From the NCBI GenBank assembly GCA_003661365.1, contig QMVZ01000002.1, positions 1 to 36,060 on the forward strand: a DNA stretch of 36,060 nucleotides. Reading direction: 5' to 3'. A program made the translations under genes and the position numbers. Shown here in pieces: positions 24,288 to 33,028 of this stretch. The first letter of the stretch is position 1; each line of letters begins with the position of its first letter. The notes beneath the pieces were generated by a model. That model made no database searches. It was not told the DNA's origin and saw nothing but the letters and a program-made list of their open reading frames with translations. This stretch comes from Thermoproteota archaeon (GTDB taxonomy: Archaea; Korarchaeota; Korarchaeia; Korarchaeales; Korarchaeaceae).

Positions 24288-26900
24288 TTATTTGAAAGAC
24301 TGTGCAAATTGCTCATATTTAGCGATTAGATCTTTGCTTATAGATGGATTTACTTTAGAAAGCGCTTTTTTTAAGTGCTCCATGGTAACTAAGCCTTCTC
24401 CAATTTTTCCTATTTTTTCTCTAATGGCCATGAGTTTAGCTTCTCTACAAACAGCAGCTATGTCTGCACCACTATATCCCTCTGAAAGCTGGGCTAATTC
24501 GTCTAAATCTAGTTCTGCTGTTGGAATGCCCCTTAAATGTACCCAGAAAATCTCTTTTCTTGCCTTTTCATTTGGAGGAGGGATGTATATAAGGTAATCA
24601 AATCTTGCAGGTCTTAAAAGTGCTGGATCCACTTCCCAGGGCCTGTTAGAGGCTGCAAGAACCACAACCCCTTTGAACTCCTTAATGCCATCCATGTTAG
24701 AAAGGAGTTCTCCTACAATACCTGGAAAGCCCTTTCCTCTGGCGGGAGCAATCTCATCGAGCTCATCAAGAAATATTATTGAGGGAACATTTTCTTTCGC
24801 CCTATAGAATGCTTCCTTGATCTTGCTTAAGGCTTTAGTTATGCCTTTACTCAGTACATCAGATCCTGTTAGATAAATGAAAGATACATCGAGTTCTTCA
24901 GCTGCTGCTTTAGACAACATCGTTTTTCCGCAGCCTGGTGGTCCAAATAGAAGGATCCCTTTTACGGGTTCCAGTCTATACTTTTCCATCAAATTAGGAT
25001 GCTTCAGAGGGAGTTCTATGCTCTCTAAGAGTTTAGCTTTGGCTTCTTCAAGATCACCTATATCACTCCATGTGATCCTCTTTTCTTCCTTTTCCCTCCT
25101 TATCCTGCTTCTCTCATAATCTAGTTTGAACCTCTGGAAAGAATCTAGCATTTGCATGGATATGCTGGGCTTCATCGATCCTATCACTTTAAGAAAGTCT
25201 TCTTGAGATATCTTCCTCTTCTTGCCGGTTTTAATGGTCTCGAAGGCGACCATTCTGCTTACCTCTGAGCAAAGAGCTGATAAATCGGCTCCACTGAACC
25301 TTTCCGTGGCTTTTGCAAGGGATTCAAAGTTTACATCTTCAGCTAGAGGGAGATTAGTACATTTGGCCTTTAATATCTCGACTCTTGCCCTGAAATCGGG
25401 TGGAGGAACGTATATCAGTTTATCAAATCTTCCAGGTCTTAGAAGTGCTGGATCCAGAAGATCTGGCATGTTAGTTGCACCCACAACTACTATCCCTCCT
25501 TCAGATCTCATCCCGTCCATCTCGCTTAGCATCAGACTTAAGAGCCTAGGAGTCACATCATCAGACGAGTAGAGATCCCTTCTCTTCCCGATGGAGTCTA
25601 ACTCATCTAAGAAAATTATACAAGGTTTCATGGCTCTGGCTCTTTCAAAAATAGCTAGCAGATTTCTCTCGCTTTCTCCATACCACTTGCTCAATATTTC
25701 TCCTAGTTTCACGTGAATAAAGGATAATCCAGTATTTTCAGCAAGCGTTCTCATTAGAAGAGTCTTTCCACATCCTGGTGGTCCAAATAGAAGGATCCCT
25801 TTGGCCATTTCAACCCCATATTCTCTTGCTAAATCGGATCTAATCAAAGGCCATATTATGGCTTCTGTTAGCTCTTGTTTTACTTCTCCATAATCTGCTA
25901 CCCCTTTAAAGAGCTTTTCTGGATCCATTTCTTTAAGCGTTATCTTTTTTGCTTCTAGTATTTCTCTAATCCCTGCCGGACGTTTTTTGAGTGAAATTTC
26001 TGCTTTTTCAACAGCCTCTTTTCTCTTTAACAAAACTAGAGAGTACCTTATGCTCGTTAAGCCTATCGAAATTGGAAGTGTAATCAAAAAGAGGTTCAAG
26101 TAGCTTTTATCAAGAAAAACTAAGGATAATAGAGCTAGGCTGCCTCCAAGAGAACTTAGAAATGGGCGAGAAATCCCTTCTCTTTTTTCAGATAGATATC
26201 CAGAAATATAGCCCATGAGAGACCAGATAAGAATTATCAAATAGGGTTTCAAATCCTCGAGAAATATACGCGAAAGAGCTAAGTTGATCTGCCCAGATGT
26301 TTTAGGATCAATGCCGTTCTTTAGACCAAGTGCGATAGCATCTAAGAGAATTTTAGGTGTAAATGTTCTTATTGGTGGTTTAGAAGCTTCTAGAACTGGT
26401 AAATCTGCCATAATTGAGGGAAACAGACTTCTCATTGGATTTCCTAGCAATGCAGCTAATCCCAGACACATCAAGGAGGCCACAAGCCCCTGATTCCTCC
26501 CAGAATTCTTCCCAAATTCATATCCTCCAAAGATAACAAGCACAGGAGCCAAGAAGAAGAAAGGTGTTAGGCTGAAATAAACCGCGTCTAGAAGGATCAG
26601 AGCCTCCAATTTATAAGAAGCCACTCCTGCTAGTGCCAATCCCACAGCTAGAAGGTAGAAAAAGCCCAGTCCTCCGAATTGGTAGAAGACTGAAAACGAG
26701 GAAAGTAGCGCGGCTATTCCAAGAGCAAGGACTCCTCTTTTCAGCGACAACACTATCAAGATGGCAAATGCAGCCATCACTACGCTCTTTGGATAGAATG
26801 GAACTTCCGAAATGAAGCCATAAATGAGAGGAGCCGCAGCCAAGGCAAAAGGAAGATCAACATAGGCCAAAACCGAAGAATATGATGATCGTCCATTCAT
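24288..26900 (-). CDS. Membrane-embedded tandem AAA+ ATPase of the CDC48/VCP type
   Basis: An 870-residue protein. Residues 1 to about 300 hold around nine hydrophobic helices in place of the usual CDC48 N-domain. Two complete AAA+ modules follow: Walker A GPPGCGKTLL (about residue 370) with Walker B IIFLDELDSIG and sensor/arginine-finger LLRPGRFDK; then Walker A GPPGCGKTML (about 651) with IIFLDELDEIA and LLRPARFDY. Second-region-of-homology signatures (SGADLSALCSEV, SGADIAAVCREA) are intact, so both rings should hydrolyse ATP. Canonical archaeal CDC48 is soluble (about 730-750 residues) with a double-psi barrel; this one is a membrane-bound paralogue, suggesting unfolding or extraction of membrane proteins. 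AAGGAG precedes the ATG. Confidence 0.87.
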   Translation of the reverse strand: MNGRSSYSSVLAYVDLPFALAAAPLIYGFISEVPFYPKSVVMAAFAILIVLSLKRGVLALGIAALLSSFSVFYQFGGLGFFYLLAVGLALAGVASYKLEALILLDAVYFSLTPFFFLAPVLVIFGGYEFGKNSGRNQGLVASLMCLGLAALLGNPMRSLFPSIMADLPVLEASKPPIRTFTPKILLDAIALGLKNGIDPKTSGQINLALSRIFLEDLKPYLIILIWSLMGYISGYLSEKREGISRPFLSSLGGSLALLSLVFLDKSYLNLFLITLPISIGLTSIRYSLVLLKRKEAVEKAEISLKKRPAGIREILEAKKITLKEMDPEKLFKGVADYGEVKQELTEAIIWPLIRSDLAREYGVEMAKGILLFGPPGCGKTLLMRTLAENTGLSFIHVKLGEILSKWYGESERNLLAIFERARAMKPCIIFLDELDSIGKRRDLYSSDDVTPRLLSLMLSEMDGMRSEGGIVVVGATNMPDLLDPALLRPGRFDKLIYVPPPDFRARVEILKAKCTNLPLAEDVNFESLAKATERFSGADLSALCSEVSRMVAFETIKTGKKRKISQEDFLKVIGSMKPSISMQMLDSFQRFKLDYERSRIRREKEEKRITWSDIGDLEEAKAKLLESIELPLKHPNLMEKYRLEPVKGILLFGPPGCGKTMLSKAAAEELDVSFIYLTGSDVLSKGITKALSKIKEAFYRAKENVPSIIFLDELDEIAPARGKGFPGIVGELLSNMDGIKEFKGVVVLAASNRPWEVDPALLRPARFDYLIYIPPPNEKARKEIFWVHLRGIPTAELDLDELAQLSEGYSGADIAAVCREAKLMAIREKIGKIGEGLVTMEHLKKALSKVNPSISKDLIAKYEQFAQSFK

Positions 26901-27142
26901 CCTAGGCAGCTCCTTCTTAAGTTTGAGGGAAAATCTTATCGTATTATTATTGCCATCTTGAGCTATAACCTCTTCCTTGGAATGGACCGCTTAATCTGAA
27001 ACCATGTCTTATGACTTTTTCACAATATAAAATTGTCCTTGGAAAGGATCAAGCGTTCAGAGATTTTGAAGCATATTTACTTAGATTAACAGAAAACAAA
27101 GTTAAACTGAGTTAGGGATGCTGCGATCCCTGAGATAAGTCA

Positions 27143-29194
27143 TCAATAGAGCGGAAGTAGCCCTGTTTGGATAGCAACGACTTCTGTTATATCTAAAACC
27201 TTCAGCTTGTTCCCTTTAAGTGATTGAGCACCCTCTCTCAAGCTAAGTTCACAGAAAGGACAGGCCGTGATAATGAATTCAGCTCCTGTTTCTGCTGCTT
27301 GTTTAGCTCTTTCAATTGAAACCTTGCCGCTAAGGTCTGAGTTCGACAGTTTTAGTAGACCGCCCCCTCCACAGCAGAAACTGTCTTCTTCTATTTTCTC
27401 CATTTCAACTAAGTCGGATCCAACGAGCTTCAAAACAATCCTTGGCTCTAAGTAAATGCCATCGTGTCTACCTATATCACAAGGATCGTGATATGTTGCC
27501 CTAATTCTTGGTGCAACAAGGTTTAGCCTGCGCTGGGAGCATAGCGAGTAAAGTAGCTCCGTAGAATGAATCACCTCAAAGCCGAGTTTTATTCCCAGCA
27601 GCTTGGTGTAGAAATGCTTGAACACCCTATAACACCCAGCGCACGTAAACACCACTTTTTTGGCTCCTTTAGCTCTTATCGCTTCAATGTTGTGTATTGC
27701 CATCTCTTTCAATCCCAAAATGTCTCCAGCTAACAGGAGAGGGTATCCACAACACCACTCCTCCTCTCCGAGGATCGTAAAGTCTTCACCCACTGCTTTT
27801 AGTATGTGAACCATAGCGTCTGGCACTCCAGAGAGGGCCCTAAAGAAAGAAGCATTGCAACCAATGAAGTACACGGTTTCAGCTTTGCCTTTCAGGATGT
27901 CATCTACCGTCACTTCAAAATACATAGGGGCAGCCTCTGGCCCAAGTTTATCTATCGCCTTTTTGTTCCTAGAAAGCCTAAACCTAACCCACCATAATCT
28001 CTCCTTGTTGTCTCTTCCAAGAGGATTGTGTACATTTCTAATGGTTCTAGAAAACTCTACTAGAGATTCTGGCATCCATGCAGCTTTTGCCATTAGCATT
28101 CTGAGCATCAAATAAATAGAGTCTGTTTTTATGGCTAAAGGACAGTTCTTGCTACAATAACCGCAAAGTGCGCATTCCCAAATCATTTTCTCTAGAGATT
28201 GTCTTTCTATAATCGGGCTAAATATCCTGAAAATAGAAGATGTTTGGTTATATGCTCTATATATGCCTCTAAGCCTAGTACCTGGTATGTGAGCCTTCTC
28301 TCCTGACAAACTGTAAGTGGGGCAATTTGAAGTACAATTACTGCACGTAACACAGGTTTCAAGGGAAAGTATGAACTTTCCTGGGAGAGTAGAGAAATCA
28401 ATTCCTCTTTCAGAAATTTTTTCCTTTGTCTCGGCTTTTTCAGCATATTCTATAAGGTTTGGAATAAACTCCTCTGCCATTTCCTCAATAGAACAGGATG
28501 CTACGTTCGGTATTGCGGATATAATGTGAATCAGCTTGCTAAAGGGTAAATACATTAGGAGAAGCTGAGCCGCCATAATGTGTATTAAGAAAGACGGTAT
28601 GTTGGGAGTTTTCTCAATTCTTAAGATGATACCTGGCAAGAATCTTATTGTCATTGATTTAAGAGAATCTGGAGGCAGTAACCTCATAGCAGTACCAGAG
28701 GCCACAGTTAGCAGAACCAAAGCAGTTGCTATGTAATCTTCTGGTTCTGAATGCAGTCTGAGCGTTTTATTGATCACTCTATAAACCATTAGCCCTGCTA
28801 GAAGAATTGTGGATGCTATTCCGATATACAGGGGAAATGTCTCAACCAAAAAGCTAGTGATGTTTATGCTAATTCTCTCAAGACTTTCTTTAGACCAGAC
28901 TCCAAATCCCCTTAGATGTCCAAACAAAATCATGAAAATAGCAGCATGAAAGCCAAGACTTTGGAACCAGAAGGCCTTTCTTTGTTTATAAATCTTAGAA
29001 AACAACAATAAATCTGAAATAGTTTTTTTCACAAAATAGGGGAACCATTTGAATGGAGAGCTGCTTGTTCTTATCCAGTTTCCAGCTCTAACCCATCTTT
29101 TTACCTTTAGAATAATTCCCCCTACAAAGAAGCTTAGTGTAACATATGGCAATACCTGTGCGACTAGCCAGAAGATGGTCTCCTTAGGAGTCAC
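27143..29194 (-). CDS. Membrane Fe-S oxidoreductase with cytochrome b-like and HdrD-like parts (ETF:quinone oxidoreductase type)
   Basis: A 683-residue fusion. The N-terminal part (about 1-240) has five to six hydrophobic helices and histidines placed as in NarI/DsrM-type cytochrome b (GFHAAIFMILFGHLRG; FLIHIMAAQLLLMYLPFSKLIHII). Two 4Fe-4S motifs follow: CVTCSNCTSNCP (about 278) and CALCGYCSKNCP (about 339). Two CCG modules end the protein, with EEWCCGY (about 475) and DSFCCGGGG (about 605). In bacteria and archaea this arrangement is proposed to pass electrons from ETF to menaquinone. EtfBA and acyl-CoA dehydrogenase nearby make that the best reading; a heterodisulfide reductase HdrDE-like role is the alternative. 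Start is GTG 29194 with AAAGGCG before it. Confidence 0.87.
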   Translation of the reverse strand: MTPKETIFWLVAQVLPYVTLSFFVGGIILKVKRWVRAGNWIRTSSSPFKWFPYFVKKTISDLLLFSKIYKQRKAFWFQSLGFHAAIFMILFGHLRGFGVWSKESLERISINITSFLVETFPLYIGIASTILLAGLMVYRVINKTLRLHSEPEDYIATALVLLTVASGTAMRLLPPDSLKSMTIRFLPGIILRIEKTPNIPSFLIHIMAAQLLLMYLPFSKLIHIISAIPNVASCSIEEMAEEFIPNLIEYAEKAETKEKISERGIDFSTLPGKFILSLETCVTCSNCTSNCPTYSLSGEKAHIPGTRLRGIYRAYNQTSSIFRIFSPIIERQSLEKMIWECALCGYCSKNCPLAIKTDSIYLMLRMLMAKAAWMPESLVEFSRTIRNVHNPLGRDNKERLWWVRFRLSRNKKAIDKLGPEAAPMYFEVTVDDILKGKAETVYFIGCNASFFRALSGVPDAMVHILKAVGEDFTILGEEEWCCGYPLLLAGDILGLKEMAIHNIEAIRAKGAKKVVFTCAGCYRVFKHFYTKLLGIKLGFEVIHSTELLYSLCSQRRLNLVAPRIRATYHDPCDIGRHDGIYLEPRIVLKLVGSDLVEMEKIEEDSFCCGGGGLLKLSNSDLSGKVSIERAKQAAETGAEFIITACPFCELSLREGAQSLKGNKLKVLDITEVVAIQTGLLPLY

Positions 29195-29379
29195 CGCCTT
29201 TGATTGAAACGAATTTATTAAAAATTAAACAACATTTCACGAAGTCTCTCTTTGCTAATGTATATGCTTGAAACCCTGTAGTTAGTAAACCCGGTTTTAT
29301 TTCCAACAAAGGTAAGTTTTTGGAGACATATTTATGAAAGATTTTATTCTTTCTTCTGGTTCACCGATTGGTGATGTGA

Positions 29380-29796
29380 GTGGCAAGCGTCGAGGATTTC
29401 AAAGTGCCAGAGGGTTTGTATTACTCAAAGGGGAACATGTACGTTAAAGTAGAAGACGACATAGTAGTAGTCGGTTTGACGGATTATGGGCAGCATCTTG
29501 CTAAGAAAATCGTTTTCGTTGAGCTACCCCTTGTCGGCGATGAAGTATCTCAAGATGAGCCAATAGGTACTATTGAGAGTGGTAAATGGTCTGGGCCGAT
29601 TGAGTCCCCCATCTCAGGGGAAGTTATAGAGGTAAATGATAGATTAGAGGATGAGCCAAGCCTTCTCAACGAAGATCCTTATGGAGAAGGGTGGATAGCT
29701 AAGATAAGGCCATCGAATTTGGAAGAAGAGTTGAAGAACTTGATGAATAAGGATCAGTACATTGAGTTCATCAGAGAAGATCTAAAGAAAAGATAA
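29380..29796 (+). CDS. gcvH: GcvH-like lipoyl-carrier protein
   Basis: A 138-residue H-protein fold. VEDDIVVVGLTDYGQHLAKKIVFVELPLVGDEV matches glycine-cleavage H protein; the lipoyl lysine falls in GTIESGKWSGPIESP (about residue 70), followed by SGEVIEVNDRLEDEPSLLNEDPYGEGWIAKI. The residues around the lysine (ESGKWSG) differ from the usual ESVKA. No gcvT or gcvP lies in the window, so it might serve glycine cleavage encoded elsewhere or act as a lipoate-binding protein of the sulfur-linked Hdr type. GTG 29380 has GGTGAT upstream. A lipoate ligase gene follows at 30486. Confidence 0.85.
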   Translation: MASVEDFKVPEGLYYSKGNMYVKVEDDIVVVGLTDYGQHLAKKIVFVELPLVGDEVSQDEPIGTIESGKWSGPIESPISGEVIEVNDRLEDEPSLLNEDPYGEGWIAKIRPSNLEEELKNLMNKDQYIEFIREDLKKR

Positions 29797-29840
29797 TCTG
29801 CAATCTCACTCATGATTTCTGCCAACAATCTAATCCACCC

Positions 29841-29899
29841 CTTTCACTTCTTGTTTTTTGAAGCTCTTACTTTGATTTTTGGCCTTTTTTGATTTCTTA
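29841..29899 (+). terminator. T-run terminator region after gcvH
   Basis: Three T runs (29854-29859, 29876-29880, 29885-29890) in a T-rich stretch start 45-90 nt after the gcvH stop. The 194-bp gap to the next gene shows no other structure. Confidence 0.5.
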
Positions 29900-29990
29900 T
29901 TGCTATGGAATAGTTGTTTCCCACAACATTTCTTTGTGTTCTTTGGTTATGTTTTTATCCACCGGATTCTTAGGAGAGTAAGGTGGTTAA

Positions 29991-30431
29991 GTGTCTGTAA
30001 AGGAGGGTAGCAAACTACTTGTCAGACAGATATCTGCTATAGTGATAACCTTCGTACTATTGTGGTTGTTCATGAGGGTTTACATAATAGACAGCATCGT
30101 AATCCCATTAGTTGGCATAACTGTCTCAGACGTGATTGTGGTTCTGCTAGCCCTCATTATGGCTGGACTCATCAAGGGCTTGGGAAGACCTCTTTCAATG
30201 ATATATGAAGAAAGCCTTCCAGAGAGGGCACAAGTAGTATCAGATATTACAGATCACATACTAAACCTAGTTGACTTGTCTGTACTTTACATTTATCTCA
30301 GAAACATGCTTGTAAGAATCCTAGAAATCTATATAGGCCAAGCAGCTAATCCTGAGATAATTTATGATGTGATATTCCTTATAGTTGGACTTCTAATGGT
30401 TTACAGCATAATAAAAATCCTTACAAGGTAA
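29991..30431 (+). CDS. Four-helix membrane protein of unknown function
   Basis: A 146-residue protein with about four transmembrane helices: residues 14-35, 40-62, 91-110 and 125-143. A charged cytoplasmic-looking loop (GRPLSMIYEESLPERAQVVSD) sits between helices 2 and 3. I do not recognise a family, and there are no cysteines or conserved active-site residues. GTG 29991 has AAGGTGG 6 nt before it. It lies between the lipoyl carrier and the lipoate ligase but has its own ribosome site, and transcription linkage is uncertain. Confidence 0.75.
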   Translation: MSVKEGSKLLVRQISAIVITFVLLWLFMRVYIIDSIVIPLVGITVSDVIVVLLALIMAGLIKGLGRPLSMIYEESLPERAQVVSDITDHILNLVDLSVLYIYLRNMLVRILEIYIGQAANPEIIYDVIFLIVGLLMVYSIIKILTR

Positions 30432-30485
30432 TTTGTAGTGCCTCTCCTCACAAAAACTTAATAGATGTTACTTTTGGTTTCTTTG

Positions 30486-31589
30486 ATGCCGGAAAAGTGG
30501 AGGTTGTTGGATCTAGGAGCTTTGAACGGATACGCCATCCAATCAGTATATGAATCAGTGGCTAAATCCGTAGGGGAGGGAAAATCACCTAATACGCTCA
30601 TTCTCTGTTATCCTTCAGATCCTTACGTATGTATAGGCGTCCATCAGATCGTTTTCAAAGAGGTAGACGTGGAATATTGCACAACTCATGGAATACCAAT
30701 AGTAAGGAGAAGGCAGGGAGGGGGAGCAGTCTATCTAGACGATGGCCAACAGTTCTATCATCTAATCATGAAAAGCAAAGGAATGATGGATGTAGAAGGA
30801 TTCTACAGGAAATACCTCCAGCCTACCGTTTATGTATATAGGAGATACGGGCTTAACGCCGAATACAGACCCATAAATGACGTGGTGGTAAACGGTAAAA
30901 AGGCATCAGGAAATGCTGCAGAAACTATTGGCGGGGCGGACATATTAATTGGGAACGTTATAATGGACATAGATCCAAGGAAGCTAGTTAGCGTACTCAG
31001 AGTTCCGGATGAGAAGTTCAGAGACAAGTTAGCATCCTCTATGGAGCTGTGGCTTACTTCATTGAAAAAAGAACTTGGGTACGTACCTCCTAGAGAGGAA
31101 GTTAAGGAATACCTCATAGAAGGTTATGAGAAGACCCTAAAGATAGAATTAGAGCCTGGAAGTCTTACTGAAGATGAAAAGGAGGAATGGGCAAAGCTGA
31201 TTGAGGAATTCAGATCTGATAGATGGACGTATAAGAAGGAGTTCGAACATGAAAGGCTTTTAGAAATCATAACCGGAAAGTGCACTAAGGTTTCTGAGGA
31301 TGTGCAGGTTTGCGAAGCAACTTACAAGGCAGAAAAACTCCTTAGGATCATAATAGAGGTTTCGAAGGGCAAAATAACTGATGTGGTTATCTCTGGAGAC
31401 TTCTTCATGGAACCTTACACTGCATTGAGGCTTCTAGAGGAAGAGCTCGTCGGAGCTAAACTCGAAAGAGATGAGCTCTCAAAAAAGGTAAAATCCTTCT
31501 TCGAGAAGGCTGGAGTAAGGTTGGTGGGAGCTAAACCAGAGGACTTGGTTGAAGCACTAATGAAAGCTAGCGAGAGACCTCACCTATAA
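30486..31589 (+). CDS. lplA: Lipoate-protein ligase A with fused C-terminal accessory domain
   Basis: Activates lipoate with ATP and transfers it to the lysine of a lipoyl protein. The catalytic domain (to about residue 245) has the RRRQGGGAVYLDDGQQFYHLIM lipoate/ATP region and NGKKASGNA with the catalytic lysine. The rest (about residues 250-367) is an LplB-like accessory domain: AEKLLRIIIEVSKGKITDVVISGDFFM and ALRLLEEELVGA. Many archaea encode the two parts as separate genes. ATG 30486 fits a leaderless transcript from ACTTAATA (30456-30463); the frame is open from 30465. The nearest substrate is GcvH at 29380. It overlaps the next gene convergently by 10 bp. Confidence 0.9.
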   Translation: MPEKWRLLDLGALNGYAIQSVYESVAKSVGEGKSPNTLILCYPSDPYVCIGVHQIVFKEVDVEYCTTHGIPIVRRRQGGGAVYLDDGQQFYHLIMKSKGMMDVEGFYRKYLQPTVYVYRRYGLNAEYRPINDVVVNGKKASGNAAETIGGADILIGNVIMDIDPRKLVSVLRVPDEKFRDKLASSMELWLTSLKKELGYVPPREEVKEYLIEGYEKTLKIELEPGSLTEDEKEEWAKLIEEFRSDRWTYKKEFEHERLLEIITGKCTKVSEDVQVCEATYKAEKLLRIIIEVSKGKITDVVISGDFFMEPYTALRLLEEELVGAKLERDELSKKVKSFFEKAGVRLVGAKPEDLVEALMKASERPHL

Positions 31590-31924
31590 GATCCGTGCTT
31601 AGATCTGTTGTATGTTGATAGAAATGCTGCAGCAAATCTGTTAGCGTGTTTTTCGGTTCCTCTGTGCTTACCAAGCATGATCCTGATGTGATGGTAAAAC
31701 TCATGTAAAATTATGTAGGGGTTGGTGTAGAAATCCCCGTCAGCCAGATAGATAGTCTTATCTTTAGCTGAGTATACAGCAAGTGCCTTAGAGTGACCTT
31801 TGACGTGCTTTACCTTTATCTTTGGTTTGTCCACTTCAAATTCAGTTGCGAGCGTGCTCAGGGCTTTTTCTGTCTTTCCTTCTAAAATCAGCCTTACGAT
31901 CTCAGCCCTGAACTTTTCGTCCAT
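31580..31924 (-). CDS. Small HExxH protein, putative metallopeptidase
   Basis: A 114-residue protein carrying HEFYHH (about residues 70-75), a zinc-binding HExxH motif, followed by KHRGTEKHANRFAAAF where a Glu or His could be the third ligand. No signal peptide or membrane segment is seen, and the N-terminal half is a short helix then beta strands (KIKVKHVKGHSKALAVYSAKDKTIYLADG). It recalls compact archaeal metallopeptidases (SprT/ImmA-like minimal fold), but I cannot name a family. GGAG lies 8 nt before the ATG. It overlaps the lplA 3' end by 10 bp on the opposite strand. Confidence 0.75.
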   Translation of the reverse strand: MDEKFRAEIVRLILEGKTEKALSTLATEFEVDKPKIKVKHVKGHSKALAVYSAKDKTIYLADGDFYTNPYIILHEFYHHIRIMLGKHRGTEKHANRFAAAFLSTYNRSKHGSYR

Positions 31925-32055
31925 TTTGAATTCTCCAGCCGATTTATTGAACCCCTTCAGCTCAATTCATATAATAAAAATACCTTGGAGTGAAAGATTT
32001 GAGCTTCTATCATATATTGAATTGCCTTTCATAGTTTGAGCTGTTCAAAGTACCT

Positions 32056-32615
32056 TTAATCGTTAGTTTTAGGTAGAAATATCTTGTTAATGAATCTGAT
32101 AAGTTCGGGCCCAACAATTGAAAAAAGAGCGGCGTTAGAAAGTTCATGAACTAAGGCAAAGGGAATTCCAGCTAGAAGAGCTATTGTTAGGGGGATCTTA
32201 AACGTCAGCGCAAAGACAGCGTTGGTGAGGAAATCATAAGTGAGGGTGCAGAGCAAACCTAGCAGGGCTAACTCAGCTCTACCTGCTTGGGAGGATTTTC
32301 TCCTTAAAATCCCCCCAAGATCCCATAAATTGTTTCGGCTAATGCGGTTGCTATCAAGATCGTGGGAACCCAGCCATAAGGGTTGAGAAAACCATATACA
32401 ATCCAGCTGAGAGCGCCAACTATTGCACCGTCCAATGGTCCAGCTATGAGACCAGCAACAAAGACCAGCAAGTCCATGAATTTGACATTTGGTATCCAAA
32501 CAAGAGCATAATTAGACGAAACGGAGAGTGCCACTAGGATAGCGATCAATGACACCCTTATAGAAGGGGTTAGGGTTTTGGAAGCGGACTTTGTGAAGTA
32601 TCCTCGTAGTACCAA
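32056..32615 (-). CDS. ECF transporter S component, interrupted by a one-base frameshift
   Basis: Substrate-binding membrane subunit of an energy-coupling-factor vitamin importer. The first frame (32615 to 32304) gives about 103 residues with SVSSNYALVWIPNVKFMDLLVFVAG and LSWIVYGFLNPYGWVPT; the second frame (from about 32316 to 32056) continues directly with ILRRKSSQAGRAEL and three more helices. Together they make an ordinary protein of about 187 residues with six helices. The frames join at a G6 run (32311-32316, C on the plus strand); one added G restores a single frame. Start TTG 32615 has a perfect AAGGAGGT six nt upstream, inside the DUF4430 gene, which it overlaps by 46 bp. No EcfA or EcfT is nearby. 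Confidence 0.72.
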
Positions 32616-33028
32616 AGCAATACCTCCTTATCGCTTACTACGTACTTATCTGCAGCTACTGGCCCCTCTTGCCAACCACCCCAGTCAGTCCATATCCACC
32701 ACATCCAGTAGAAGGGATGCTCGTTCTTCACCCCATTTATTGATTCCACAAGAACTCCCATCCCAGGATATGCGGTGTAGTTAACATCTGCTACGAGCGC
32801 AGTTACATCAAATAAGGTTGAGCCTGCTGGAACTTGTGTCCCATTGTACCATTTTATGGTACCGTTCCAGAACTTTATTCCCAAGTTTACTTCGATTTTC
32901 TCTTTGGATAGTGCTTTTTTAACCTCTTTTAATTGATAAAAGGAATATACTGCTAACATACTTGAAGAAATAGCCCATATTACCAACAAAATGCTAAGCA
33001 GAGATATCCTGTTTATTGGATGGATCAT
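32570..33028 (-). CDS. Secreted or membrane-anchored DUF4430 protein
   Basis: A 152-residue protein with an N-terminal hydrophobic helix (about residues 8-28, LLSILLVIWAISSSMLAVYSF) that serves as signal or anchor, then a short coil, then a DUF4430 domain: GTIKWYNGTQVPAGSTLFDVTALV, YPGMGVLVESINGVKN and WWIWTDWGGWQEGPVAADKYVVSDKEVLLWYYED. DUF4430 is related to the C-terminal domain of transcobalamin-type binders, so a cobalamin or other cofactor-capture role is plausible. The ECF S gene overlaps its 3' end, supporting a joint uptake system. Its ATG (33026-33028) sits in the centre of a 25-bp palindrome. Confidence 0.8.
   Translation of the reverse strand: MIHPINRISLLSILLVIWAISSSMLAVYSFYQLKEVKKALSKEKIEVNLGIKFWNGTIKWYNGTQVPAGSTLFDVTALVADVNYTAYPGMGVLVESINGVKNEHPFYWMWWIWTDWGGWQEGPVAADKYVVSDKEVLLWYYEDTSQSPLPKP

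Noticed and set aside
26901..27142. 242-bp gap between the AAA+ gene and the membrane Fe-S gene
   Set aside because: I looked for RNA genes, repeats and small frames. It has only AT-rich stretches and weak TATA-like sites, with nothing specific.
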